Shown here one piece after another: positions 5,654 to 12,037 of a stretch of 25,596 nt of DNA. The stretch's first letter is position 1. Each line of letters opens with the position of its first letter. Origin of the DNA: a virus. The position numbers were made by a program, and so were the translations under genes. The DNA is taken from IMG/VR virus record IMGVR_UViG_3300028197_000139, positions 1 through 25,596 of that record. The stretch is one strand, 5' to 3'. The notes beneath the pieces are model-generated. The model searched no databases. It had not been told where the DNA came from and was given only the letters and a program-made list of their open reading frames with translations.

Positions 5654-6655
5654 TTACTTATTATACCATATATTATCAGGAATGTCAAGATGTTTTTTAG
5701 TTTTAGAAAGTACTGCTCCAATACAACTACCAGGGTCTCCAGGGTTCTTAGGAACATATATGTTCTTCCAGTCTTGGCTAATAGTTTCATTAGCTTGTTT
5801 GTTTAATGCACAGCCTCCTACAAGTATTAAATTTTTACTTGGTAAGTTTTTTATACACCAATCACTAAGTGATTTAAGTATACGTTCGTATATTGCTTGT
5901 GTAGCATATGCAAGGTTGTTCATATCTTTTTTACTTGTAAGCTCAGGCATAAACCAATTACACCCTTTGTGTAGGTTATGTTTAAAATGAACTCCGGGTA
6001 TTGCGCCATCTAGTTCATCGTCAATAAAAGCCTTAGTTACTAAACCAACTAGACTATCATTACCTTTCTTTGCCATTTCAGCAATCTTATATTCATCTCT
6101 ATTAGCAACAAGTCCACAACGTTGTGTCATTGCACTATAAAACAGTCCAACACTATGCGGATAGCTTTGTGAGTAAACAGATTTAAGTTTACGTTTTTCA
6201 CCGTTCCATATAGTAAGAGTTTCAAACTCTCCAATACTGTCTAAACATATTACTGTTGCACTACGTTCCATAAACGGACTTGTATAATATCCGTAGGCCG
6301 CGTGTGCTTCGTGGTGTTTAGCATATACTATCTTACAGTCAATATCCCATCGGGCTAGATATTTTTTAATATTATTTTCTTTCCAGTTCCATCCTTGGCC
6401 TGCTCTAAACTGTCTTAGTGTTTTTAGAAAAGGTTTTTCATACCAAACAATTAAGTCAGGTGACCCATACGTCTGTCTTGCAGTTTCTAGCATTGTCCAA
6501 TTAAAGTCAGGATCATTAGGTACACCAGTAAAGTCCTTTGCAAGACCTGCCCACTTCAGTTTAGTTTTAAGTCTGTCAGTTAATCCTGCAATCTTTGTTT
6601 CAAAGACTGCTAAACTAGCATCGTGGCTGTTACCAACCATACCCCAAGTAATCAT
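5654..6655 (-). CDS. Short carbamoyltransferase (NodU/CmcH/TobZ N-domain type)
   Basis: A 333-residue protein with the Kae1-like fold of NodU/TobZ carbamoyltransferases, which move a carbamoyl group from carbamoyl phosphate to an O- or N-acceptor via a carbamoyl-adenylate. The hallmark HHEAHAA is at 114-120, followed by VICLDSIGEFETLTIW, LVGGCALN and PGDPGSCIGA. Cellular members are about 500-600 residues and have a C-terminal Carbam_trans_C domain; here the protein ends after the PGDPG block, so that domain is missing. Similar short forms occur in marine T4-like phages. The ATG overlaps the upstream membrane gene stop (ATGA). The acceptor is unknown; a sugar or modified nucleotide is plausible. 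Its stop abuts the gp41 ATG. Confidence 0.85.
   Translation of the reverse strand: MITWGMVGNSHDASLAVFETKIAGLTDRLKTKLKWAGLAKDFTGVPNDPDFNWTMLETARQTYGSPDLIVWYEKPFLKTLRQFRAGQGWNWKENNIKKYLARWDIDCKIVYAKHHEAHAAYGYYTSPFMERSATVICLDSIGEFETLTIWNGEKRKLKSVYSQSYPHSVGLFYSAMTQRCGLVANRDEYKIAEMAKKGNDSLVGLVTKAFIDDELDGAIPGVHFKHNLHKGCNWFMPELTSKKDMNNLAYATQAIYERILKSLSDWCIKNLPSKNLILVGGCALNKQANETISQDWKNIYVPKNPGDPGSCIGAVLSKTKKHLDIPDNIWYNK
5660..5688 (-). promoter_or_regulatory. Sigma70-type promoter of gp41, leaderless geometry
   Basis: The minus strand has TTGACA (5688-5683), a 17-bp spacer and TATAAT (5665-5660), both boxes full consensus. The ATG of gp41 begins 6 nt after the -10 box, so +1 is expected at the A of the start codon. 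The promoter lies inside the last codons of the carbamoyltransferase gene. Confidence 0.88.
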
Positions 6656-6879
6656 TTATATTTCTTCCATAGTTTGTGTAATACGTAAAACCATACCCCA
6701 TTTATACAAGGTTCAACAAGTGCTACTGTACCTGCCTCCCATATACTTGCACCAGTCATCCAGTACACAACATTCATTGCTATTATAACATGACCGGAAG
6801 TATAAATTAATGCTAAAGCTAAACTTTCGTCTAACTTGTTTTTTATTACATTAAATATACCTTTTGTTAGTTCAGTCAT
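6652..6879 (-). CDS. DUF2061-like small membrane protein
   Basis: A 75-residue protein with two hydrophobic helices: about residues 20-42 (ALALIYTSGHVIIAMNVVYW) and about 47-67, ending WFYVLHKLWKKYK. The order helix-short turn-helix with a final Tyr/His/Trp-rich segment before a basic tail matches the DUF2061 family of small inner-membrane proteins, whose function is unknown. AGGAG lies 8 nt before the ATG and partly overlaps the stop of the 47-residue gene upstream. The TGA overlaps the carbamoyltransferase start. Confidence 0.75.
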   Translation of the reverse strand: MTELTKGIFNVIKNKLDESLALALIYTSGHVIIAMNVVYWMTGASIWEAGTVALVEPCINGVWFYVLHKLWKKYK

Positions 6880-6888
6880 TAATCGCTC

Positions 6889-7032
6889 CTATTTGTAGAT
6901 AAACGGATCTCTTTTTTGTAGTTCCTTAATTTTTTTATCTAATGCTTTTTGTCTTTTTCGTTCTTTGAACATCTCAGCCCAATATCTTAAAGGGAATGTA
7001 ACCTGTTCCCACATAGCTTTTAACCAAACCAT
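6889..7032 (-). CDS. 47-residue basic amphipathic protein
   Basis: A short gene beginning MVWLKAMWEQVTFPLRYWAE and ending in a Lys/Arg-rich helix (KERKRQKALDKKIKELQKR). The N-terminal half is aromatic and amphipathic and may lie on the membrane; the rest is strongly charged and probably coiled. AGGAG lies 5 nt before the ATG. The start overlaps the last 13 bp of the primase gene, and the stop lies 9 bp before the next ATG. It is missed by length cut-offs but has the signals of a real gene. Function unknown. Confidence 0.7.
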   Translation of the reverse strand: MVWLKAMWEQVTFPLRYWAEMFKERKRQKALDKKIKELQKRDPFIYK

Positions 7033-7997
7033 TTCTTGCTCCTTAGTTGTATTTTTAATTTATTAAACTCAGCTGATCCAACAATAGTATGAAGTGTGTA
7101 TATTTTTCCGTACTTTTGTACTGCTTCATTAACATCGTTTACATCTTCCCAGTCTGGCATTGCAACTCCCCAACCTAGCTCTATTGCCTGCTCAACTAGT
7201 TTATGTCCTGCATCATCTCTATCAGGAACAACAATTACCTTAGTATTAATACTATTAATTAGCATGGCTTGCTGATCTTTAATCTCACTTCCGAGCAATG
7301 CAACACCTTCAACAGCAATAGCATCGAAGGGTCCTTCTACTACAACTGTATATACACGACCGTTTGCTTGTGAATCTAAGTTGAATACATATCCTGGTTG
7401 CTGATTACTTAGGTACTTAGGCTTTGCACTATCTCTATATGACCTAGCAGTGAAGCCAACTATTTCATCATCGTGATAAAACGGAACTATCAATCTATCT
7501 CTATAGCCTAGTTTATCAGTCCAATAAAAATTATAGTCATCTAAGTATAGCTGTCTTGAATGTAAGTAGTTAAGCACAGGAACTAAGTTCTCAGGTATGT
7601 CTTGTGCATAGTGTGTTAACGGCTTTGCTCCTTCAGGTAGCTCTACTGTATTAAACTTAGGTAGCTCTAGTACTTGTTGTAATTCTATATTTTCTGTTTC
7701 AAGTACAGCAAGACTTACTTTAGTAATAGTAACGTCAGGTACGTTAATCCATTCCATTAACTTTTTCAGTTTATAACTTATCTTACGTCCAGGTTTCCAA
7801 CTTGCTTTGTATCCACAATTAAAGCAATGGTAGCTAACACCGTCTTGTTCGTTATTAATGAGTCCGCCACGCTGGCGCTTGTCTGCACTATCTCCGTTAT
7901 GTATACAACAGGGTGCATTAAAACTTATCCAGCCGCTAGGAGTTTGTTTCCTTTTAGAAGGCAAGTGTGCTACTAGTGTTTCAAAGACTATACTCAT
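7020..7997 (-). CDS. 61: DNA primase, T4 gp61 type
   Basis: A 325-residue primase (T4 gp61 is 342) that makes RNA primers for lagging-strand synthesis with gp41. The N-terminal zinc site is seen as Cys30, Cys31, His33, Cys58 and Cys61 (four of these presumably bind the metal). The TOPRIM core has the catalytic Glu221 in VVVEGPFDAIAVEG and the DxD pair in VIVVPDRDDAGHK (Asp259, Asp261). A perfect TTGACA-17-TATAAT promoter lies 6 nt before the ATG and there is no SD. It leads a four-gene unit ending with the carbamoyltransferase. Confidence 0.95.
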   Translation of the reverse strand: MSIVFETLVAHLPSKRKQTPSGWISFNAPCCIHNGDSADKRQRGGLINNEQDGVSYHCFNCGYKASWKPGRKISYKLKKLMEWINVPDVTITKVSLAVLETENIELQQVLELPKFNTVELPEGAKPLTHYAQDIPENLVPVLNYLHSRQLYLDDYNFYWTDKLGYRDRLIVPFYHDDEIVGFTARSYRDSAKPKYLSNQQPGYVFNLDSQANGRVYTVVVEGPFDAIAVEGVALLGSEIKDQQAMLINSINTKVIVVPDRDDAGHKLVEQAIELGWGVAMPDWEDVNDVNEAVQKYGKIYTLHTIVGSAEFNKLKIQLRSKKWFG

Positions 7998-8003
7998 AAC
8001 ACT

Positions 8004-8032
8004 ATTATAGCGTCTTATAGGTTAAATGTCAA
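8004..8032 (-). promoter_or_regulatory. Sigma70-type promoter of the primase, leaderless geometry
   Basis: On the minus strand TTGACA (8032-8027) starts directly after the TAG of the structural gene. A 17-bp spacer and TATAAT (8009-8004) follow. Six nt later comes the primase ATG. Both boxes are full consensus. Expected +1 is the A of ATG. Confidence 0.88.
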
Positions 8033-8803
8033 CTAGTTTCGGTATAAAATTTTATCGATTGTTCCAGAATTACCAGAGTCGTTAGCAAACTTAAATCTAA
8101 CATAATTGAATACACCGTTAAAGCTGTAAGGTATAGGAGCAGTTGGTGAAGATAATGTAACTGTACCAAGGTCTGCCCAGTTACTAGTATCACTAGAGCC
8201 TGATAGTGTAGCTTGTATAGTAACAGTACCTGCAAAGCCTGTGGAGTATATAGCCGCTGTATGTAATGCTTCATTAGCATTTTGCTCAGGGTGTGATTCA
8301 GCTACTGAGCTAATAGAGTCAAGGAATGTATTAATATTAGTAGAGTCTTTTGCACCTGGGAACGCACTACCAACAACTTCAATAGTACCCTTAACGCCAA
8401 ATTGTGTATCAGCATATGTTATTGCATTTGTAGAGTCTGAAGTCTTAGTTAGGTAAACAGTAAAGCTCATATACTGAGATTTATAGTTAAGTAGGTCGTT
8501 GTCTGTAATAGTAACTGTGAACTGCCCTTTGAAGTTAGGTGTTGATGTTTCTTTAATGGTTCCTGTATACTCTTTTACAATGTTGCCATCTTCGTCGAAC
8601 AAATGTAGGTAAGGTGTGTAAGTACTAAGTATGCTTACAGGTTTATGATCTGCATTTTTTATTTCAAAGGTTAAAGTATTGTCTATTCCTCTGTTTACTT
8701 TTAGGTTACGTTGATACACTTTGTTATACTCCGTGTTGGTGACGAACTCATCTATGATAAGTACGTTGTGATTAGCGACTAAATATCTAGGTGTTAATTG
8801 CAT
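8033..8803 (-). CDS. Virion structural protein of T4-like marine phages
   Basis: A 256-residue, beta-rich, Ser/Thr-rich protein. The start MQLTPRYLVANHNVLI and the following VYQRNLKVNRGIDNTLTFEI pattern resemble a virion protein found in many T4-like cyanophages, usually annotated only as structural. Repeated immunoglobulin- or lectin-like beta stretches run to the end (FNYVRFKFANDSGNSGTIDK), as expected for a baseplate or fibre-associated part; the exact location is unknown. A T4-late-type GATAAATA sits 5 nt before the ATG with no SD, fitting late expression. It stands alone: the primase promoter begins right after its stop. Confidence 0.75.
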   Translation of the reverse strand: MQLTPRYLVANHNVLIIDEFVTNTEYNKVYQRNLKVNRGIDNTLTFEIKNADHKPVSILSTYTPYLHLFDEDGNIVKEYTGTIKETSTPNFKGQFTVTITDNDLLNYKSQYMSFTVYLTKTSDSTNAITYADTQFGVKGTIEVVGSAFPGAKDSTNINTFLDSISSVAESHPEQNANEALHTAAIYSTGFAGTVTIQATLSGSSDTSNWADLGTVTLSSPTAPIPYSFNGVFNYVRFKFANDSGNSGTIDKILYRN

Positions 8804-8808
8804 ATAAT
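8803..8808 (+). promoter_or_regulatory. Possible -10 box for the divergent plus-strand gene
   Basis: A perfect TATAAT on the plus strand, with the gene's ATG at 8825 about 10 nt after the expected +1. The -35 position is poor (TAAATA at 8780-8785), so this is a weaker call than the minus-strand promoters. It interleaves with the late element read the other way. Confidence 0.4.
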
Positions 8809-8816
8809 TATTTATC
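8809..8816 (-). promoter_or_regulatory. T4-late-type promoter element of the structural gene
   Basis: The minus strand reads GATAAATA, then five nt (ATTAT), then ATG at 8803. In T4, late promoters are TATAAATA at -13 to -6 and need no -35 box. That rule places +1 on the A of the ATG, so the mRNA would be leaderless. Confidence 0.65.
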
Positions 8817-8824
8817 GGAAAACC

Positions 8825-9193
8825 ATGCTAAGAAATGATATAGAAGAAAAATTTCCATTCTTGAGCGTTGTAACATACGGCGGGCAGGAGTACATTGGAA
8901 TTATCAACAACCAAGACAATTTTGTAACGACAATGTATGTCTATACAAATTTAAGGTCTGAGGTTGAAAAACAAGGTTTCGTTGACGTTGGAGAAATATG
9001 GTGGTGGGAATCAAACAGGATGATTCCTATTAATATTTTCCTTACAAAAGAAATGGAACCATTTAGATACTGTATGCAGACTATGAACAGTAAAGATGTT
9101 AGGATTACACTTGGGCCAACAGTTAATCTTAATAATTTAAGCGTAAAAAGGGTGAAGAGAAAAAGCGTTCAGTTACTTAAGAAACCTAAGTAA
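8825..9193 (+). CDS. Conserved T4-like cyanophage-type protein, unknown function
   Basis: A 122-residue soluble protein and the only confident complete plus-strand gene. It starts MLRNDIEEKFPFLSVVTYGG and contains VDVGEIWWWESNRMIPINIF, a pattern I associate with an uncharacterised protein conserved in T4-like marine phages. The tail is basic (VKRVKRKSVQLLKKPK), which could bind nucleic acid. I chose the ATG at 8825 over one at 8798 because the longer form would overlap the divergent structural gene; GGA lies 7 nt before the chosen ATG. Its end overlaps the end of the opposing gene at 9186 by 8 bp, with no terminator between. Confidence 0.8.
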   Translation: MLRNDIEEKFPFLSVVTYGGQEYIGIINNQDNFVTTMYVYTNLRSEVEKQGFVDVGEIWWWESNRMIPINIFLTKEMEPFRYCMQTMNSKDVRITLGPTVNLNNLSVKRVKRKSVQLLKKPK

Positions 9194-9413
9194 TATTATT
9201 CTTCCATTGTATATACGTAACATAGTCAATTACAAGTAATTGAATAAAAAATCCTAATGGTGTTAGGATAGTTCCGAATAGGGCAAACGGAATAATAACT
9301 GTCCAAAAAATTATTCTCCATATAATTCCAAAGGCTTGATCTCTGGGCCAAGCCCATTCAGACCATTTTGGTATTGGAGTTTTCTTTCTGTAGTCTTCGA
9401 ATTCCCAATTCAT
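9186..9413 (-). CDS. 75-residue membrane protein
   Basis: The first 28 residues are polar and Trp-rich (MNWEFEDYRKKTPIPKWSEW). One long or two short hydrophobic helices follow (IIWRIIFWTVIIPFALFG and LTPLGFFIQLLVI), and the end is polar. GAGGAT lies before the ATG, within the end of the upstream gene, and the two genes are 3 bp apart. It is the last gene of the long unit that starts at 19600. No known family is recognised with confidence. Confidence 0.65.
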   Translation of the reverse strand: MNWEFEDYRKKTPIPKWSEWAWPRDQAFGIIWRIIFWTVIIPFALFGTILTPLGFFIQLLVIDYVTYIQWKNNIT

Positions 9414-9416
9414 ATA

Positions 9417-9659
9417 CTAATCCTCTAAGTAATCATCTATGTGTTTTATACTATGTGTGTTAATAAAGATAGGTGTATCTTCACCTACCCAACTTCCGAT
9501 TACGTTATATTGAAAATGCTCGATTGCATCTTCTTCACTCATATCTTTCATTAACACAGCAATACATTCTTCGTAATCATATATTGCAACTTGCTCTCTG
9601 CTAAACGCACTTATTGAACTTCCGACAAGTGCTTGTTCAAATCCATCAGCTAACTTCAT
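9417..9659 (-). CDS. Conserved small phage protein, unknown function
   Basis: An 80-residue acidic soluble protein (MKLADGFEQALVGSSISAF at the start; YDYEECIAVLMKDMSEEDAI and NVIGSWVGEDTPIF further on). This pattern recurs in T4-like cyanophage proteins of unknown function. I chose the ATG at 9659 over a GTG at 9674 because AAGGA sits 8 nt before it. Its start overlaps the DnaE-like gene end by 14 bp. No catalytic motif is seen. Confidence 0.75.
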   Translation of the reverse strand: MKLADGFEQALVGSSISAFSREQVAIYDYEECIAVLMKDMSEEDAIEHFQYNVIGSWVGEDTPIFINTHSIKHIDDYLED

Positions 9660-10215
9660 GTTGTAATCCTTCACATATTAAATTCATATGCACAACAACT
9701 CCTACTGCATAAGCAACAGCATGTGCTTTCTTAAAATAGTATTCATTAGTTGTTGGTTTGATCCATACTTGCCCTAATACCTCTTTCCATGTCTTACCTA
9801 TCAAGTGTCTCTTAGCAGGTCGAATCATTGCTAGTATTGCCGCTAGTTGTTCTATTGTTCTAGGCTTCATTGTTCGTAGTATATCTCCGTGTCCGTTAAC
9901 ATGGAATAGTAAATCTACAAACTCGTCTTTCTCTAAGAGATCCCACAAAGGTGTTGTGTTCATTAATTTTTGTAAATGCGTATCATCTTTAACATCTTTG
10001 TATATACTAACATTAAGGAAGTCTAACTTGAAGTAACCTCTATCTTCTGCTGTCTTATGTTCGATAGTAGATATATTATCTACAGGGTTGTGTGGAATCT
10101 CTGTAGTATAGACTCCTGTGTTATGTTTCTTTCCAGATCCAAGACGTGCTACTCTATGCTCAATCTTATCAAGCACAATGTTTCTATCAGCAAAGTCTAT
10201 ATCAATATCTGGCAT
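9646..10215 (-). CDS. Miniature DnaE/PolC-like (DNA polymerase III alpha) protein
   Basis: A 189-residue protein that carries, in order, pieces typical of the DnaE palm and its surroundings. PDIDIDF (2-8) is like PDFDVDF with the first two catalytic Asp of E. coli DnaE. HNTGV (31-35) is like THAAGV. KLDFLN (63-68) has the third catalytic Asp in KFDFLGL. LRTMKPRTIEQLAAILAMIR (113-132) is like the KRLQP..IALVALFRPG region, and KKAHAVAYAVG (162-172) is like NKSHSAAYA. The whole is several times shorter than DnaE: the PHP, most finger, tau- and beta-binding parts are absent. It may be an accessory or regulatory relic rather than a polymerase. Its ATG overlaps the oxygenase stop (TAATG). Confidence 0.8.
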   Translation of the reverse strand: MPDIDIDFADRNIVLDKIEHRVARLGSGKKHNTGVYTTEIPHNPVDNISTIEHKTAEDRGYFKLDFLNVSIYKDVKDDTHLQKLMNTTPLWDLLEKDEFVDLLFHVNGHGDILRTMKPRTIEQLAAILAMIRPAKRHLIGKTWKEVLGQVWIKPTTNEYYFKKAHAVAYAVGVVVHMNLICEGLQHEVS

Positions 10216-10721
10216 TAGAAATAATTCACATTAATTGTTACACGAAATTTATCATCAGTACAAGTTGAACTAAAGTGTGCTTCACTAGGATCAAATAATA
10301 AAATACTATTCTCTATTGAGTCTACCTTTGTACCGTCATTTGTAGTTGTATATCCGTTGTTAGTATTTACAAAATATACAGCACCGTTATGACTAAATGG
10401 TTCATCTATGTGCGGATCATGTTCAAGTATAGTTTCAGTTGCAGGATATAAGTTTCCTTTAACACGTATTAAACTTCTTGGTTGTAGTTGTTGCATTAAC
10501 GGCATTAGTATTTGTCCAAACCATTCACTAGCTGGTGCATGGTCCCAGTAGAACGGATGGTACATATAGAATTCATTTTTAGTATCACTGTTTTGCGAAT
10601 CAGAAACATTACGAGACAAGTACCAAGGAAACTGTGTATGATTAACAGTATCAAGATTACACATTACATTTTTAATTTGCTCGTGTGCTTCTTTTGGCAA
10701 AAAGTTTTGTACTACTTTCAT
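10215..10721 (-). CDS. 2OG-Fe(II) oxygenase (prolyl-4-hydroxylase-like)
   Basis: A 168-residue single-domain dioxygenase. Candidate iron ligands are His104 and Asp106 (HDPHIDEPF) and His149 (SEAHF), with Arg160 (KFRVTINVNYF) for 2-oxoglutarate binding. These enzymes hydroxylate proteins, nucleic acids or small molecules using O2 and 2-oxoglutarate. Such proteins are common in T4-like marine phages, mostly with unknown substrates. Its ATG overlaps the peptide deformylase stop as ATGA, and its stop overlaps the DnaE-like gene's ATG. Confidence 0.85.
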   Translation of the reverse strand: MKVVQNFLPKEAHEQIKNVMCNLDTVNHTQFPWYLSRNVSDSQNSDTKNEFYMYHPFYWDHAPASEWFGQILMPLMQQLQPRSLIRVKGNLYPATETILEHDPHIDEPFSHNGAVYFVNTNNGYTTTNDGTKVDSIENSILLFDPSEAHFSSTCTDDKFRVTINVNYF

Positions 10722-11206
10722 CTATTTAATTTCCTTGCTTTTTTTGTAGCCATATCCCATTTAAGTTTACTAACACGATCTTTAAATGTTATTCCTTGTA
10801 GATGATCCCATTCGTGTAGAAAGCATTTAGCACTATAGCCTTCAATCTTACCTTGTTGTTTTACAAGACGTTCATCGTACCATTCTGCAAGTATCTCTCT
10901 AGGTCTTGTAACCCTTACATATATTCCTGGAAAACTTAAACAACCTTCCATATCCATTACTGTTTCTTCTGTATGTTGTAGTATCTTAGGATTAATAATA
11001 ATAGATGTGTTCTGTTCTTTATCTCCCATAACAAATACTTGTGCATTAAGTCCTATTTGATTTGCTGAAAGTCCTATGCCATTATTAGATAACATACATT
11101 CAATCATTTCTTTACGTAGCTCAATAGGATCTCGTATTGGATTTTCAAGATCAAGATCGTCAACTTTTTTATCTAAAAATTCATCCGGGTAATATATTAG
11201 TTTCAT
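10718..11206 (-). CDS. def: Peptide deformylase
   Basis: A 162-residue metalloprotease-fold enzyme that removes the N-formyl group from new proteins. All three signatures are present: GIGLSANQ (43-50), EGCLS (87-91, with metal ligand Cys89) and HEWDH (131-135, with ligands His131 and His135 and catalytic Glu132). The length is typical of phage forms, which lack part of the C-terminal helix of bacterial enzymes. In cyanophages these are thought to help process short-lived host or phage membrane proteins. It sits between two 2OG oxygenase genes. The ribosome site is weak; it may be coupled to the gene ending 1 bp upstream. Confidence 0.95.
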   Translation of the reverse strand: MKLIYYPDEFLDKKVDDLDLENPIRDPIELRKEMIECMLSNNGIGLSANQIGLNAQVFVMGDKEQNTSIIINPKILQHTEETVMDMEGCLSFPGIYVRVTRPREILAEWYDERLVKQQGKIEGYSAKCFLHEWDHLQGITFKDRVSKLKWDMATKKARKLNR

Positions 11207-11207
11207 A

Positions 11208-11771
11208 TTATTCTTTATCCTTATAAAAGTAATCTACTACAAATACTCTATTTGATTTTCTTGTTGGATACTTTCCATGTAGTACTGTGCTTTTAAATAT
11301 CAACAAGTCTCCAGCCATTGGCCTGTAGCATAAGTCATGTGTATTACCTTGTCCGTCATACAAATATGCAAACGTTCCTCCATGTGACGCAGACTCGTCA
11401 TCGTCACCGTCATCTAAATAACACACAGCACTAATCTTTTTAACAGTATGATCACCATGCCTGTGTGCTTTTTGCCAGCCACCTTTTCTATACTCAACAG
11501 CCCATAATGTACAAAGTTCAGTAAGTTCAATAGGTAAGCCTACTGCATCTATTTTGCTTTGTAGATACTCTTTGTACTTCCATTCGTTAACATAACACTT
11601 TGGATGAATTTCAAACTGATTACCTCTATACGTTGATGTTTGGTCACTCACATCTGTTCTTGACTCTGCTGGAAACATCTTTCGATCCCAGTGCCAAAGA
11701 AACTCGTCATAGTCTTCATAACCTGATTCAATTATCCACTGATGCTCGTTACCTAATAAATGATCTTTCAT
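11208..11771 (-). CDS. Second 2OG-Fe(II) oxygenase
   Basis: A 187-residue dioxygenase of a different subtype from the one at 10215. The HxD pair is His105 and Asp107 in AHRHGDHTVKK, the distal His is His165 in STVLHGKYP, and Arg175 in NRVFVVDYF fits the 2-oxoglutarate-binding residue. An acidic insert (DDGDDDESAS) lies between core strands. C-terminal LHG..P...NR is typical of this superfamily. Its ATG overlaps the stop of the small gene upstream (ATGA). Substrate unknown. Confidence 0.85.
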   Translation of the reverse strand: MKDHLLGNEHQWIIESGYEDYDEFLWHWDRKMFPAESRTDVSDQTSTYRGNQFEIHPKCYVNEWKYKEYLQSKIDAVGLPIELTELCTLWAVEYRKGGWQKAHRHGDHTVKKISAVCYLDDGDDDESASHGGTFAYLYDGQGNTHDLCYRPMAGDLLIFKSTVLHGKYPTRKSNRVFVVDYFYKDKE

Positions 11772-12037
11772 ATTGATGTTCCCGGGGTTGCTTCTATTGC
11801 ATTTTTCAACTCTTGTTCTTCAACACAAACAACCGATTCAATCTTTTTTAATTTCTTGTATTCTAAAACAAGTTTTTCTATAAACGTAGGATAGATGTCT
11901 GGGTTCAGTATATCTGCTTGACATTTTTCTAGATCACTGTAAACCGGTTTGGTAAAAACATACATATCTCTCATACCCATACCATTGTTATACTCTTGCG
12001 GACTCATTGCGAATACTACAACTATTAACCATTTCAT
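11768..12037 (-). CDS. 89-residue protein with N-terminal hydrophobic segment
   Basis: It starts MKWLIVVVFAMSPQEYNNG, a short hydrophobic stretch after one Lys that resembles a weak signal peptide or anchor. The rest is polar and helical with two Cys (residues about 39 and 71), compatible with an export-type disulfide. AAGGAGT lies 7 nt before the ATG. It overlaps both neighbours by 4 bp (ATGA). No family recognised; similar small exported proteins occur in T4-like marine phages. Confidence 0.7.
   Translation of the reverse strand: MKWLIVVVFAMSPQEYNNGMGMRDMYVFTKPVYSDLEKCQADILNPDIYPTFIEKLVLEYKKLKKIESVVCVEEQELKNAIEATPGTSI

Noticed and set aside
8029-8280. Minus-strand Leu/Tyr-rich frame
   Set aside because: Out-of-frame shadow of the structural gene; composition reflects the alternative frame of Ser/Thr codons.
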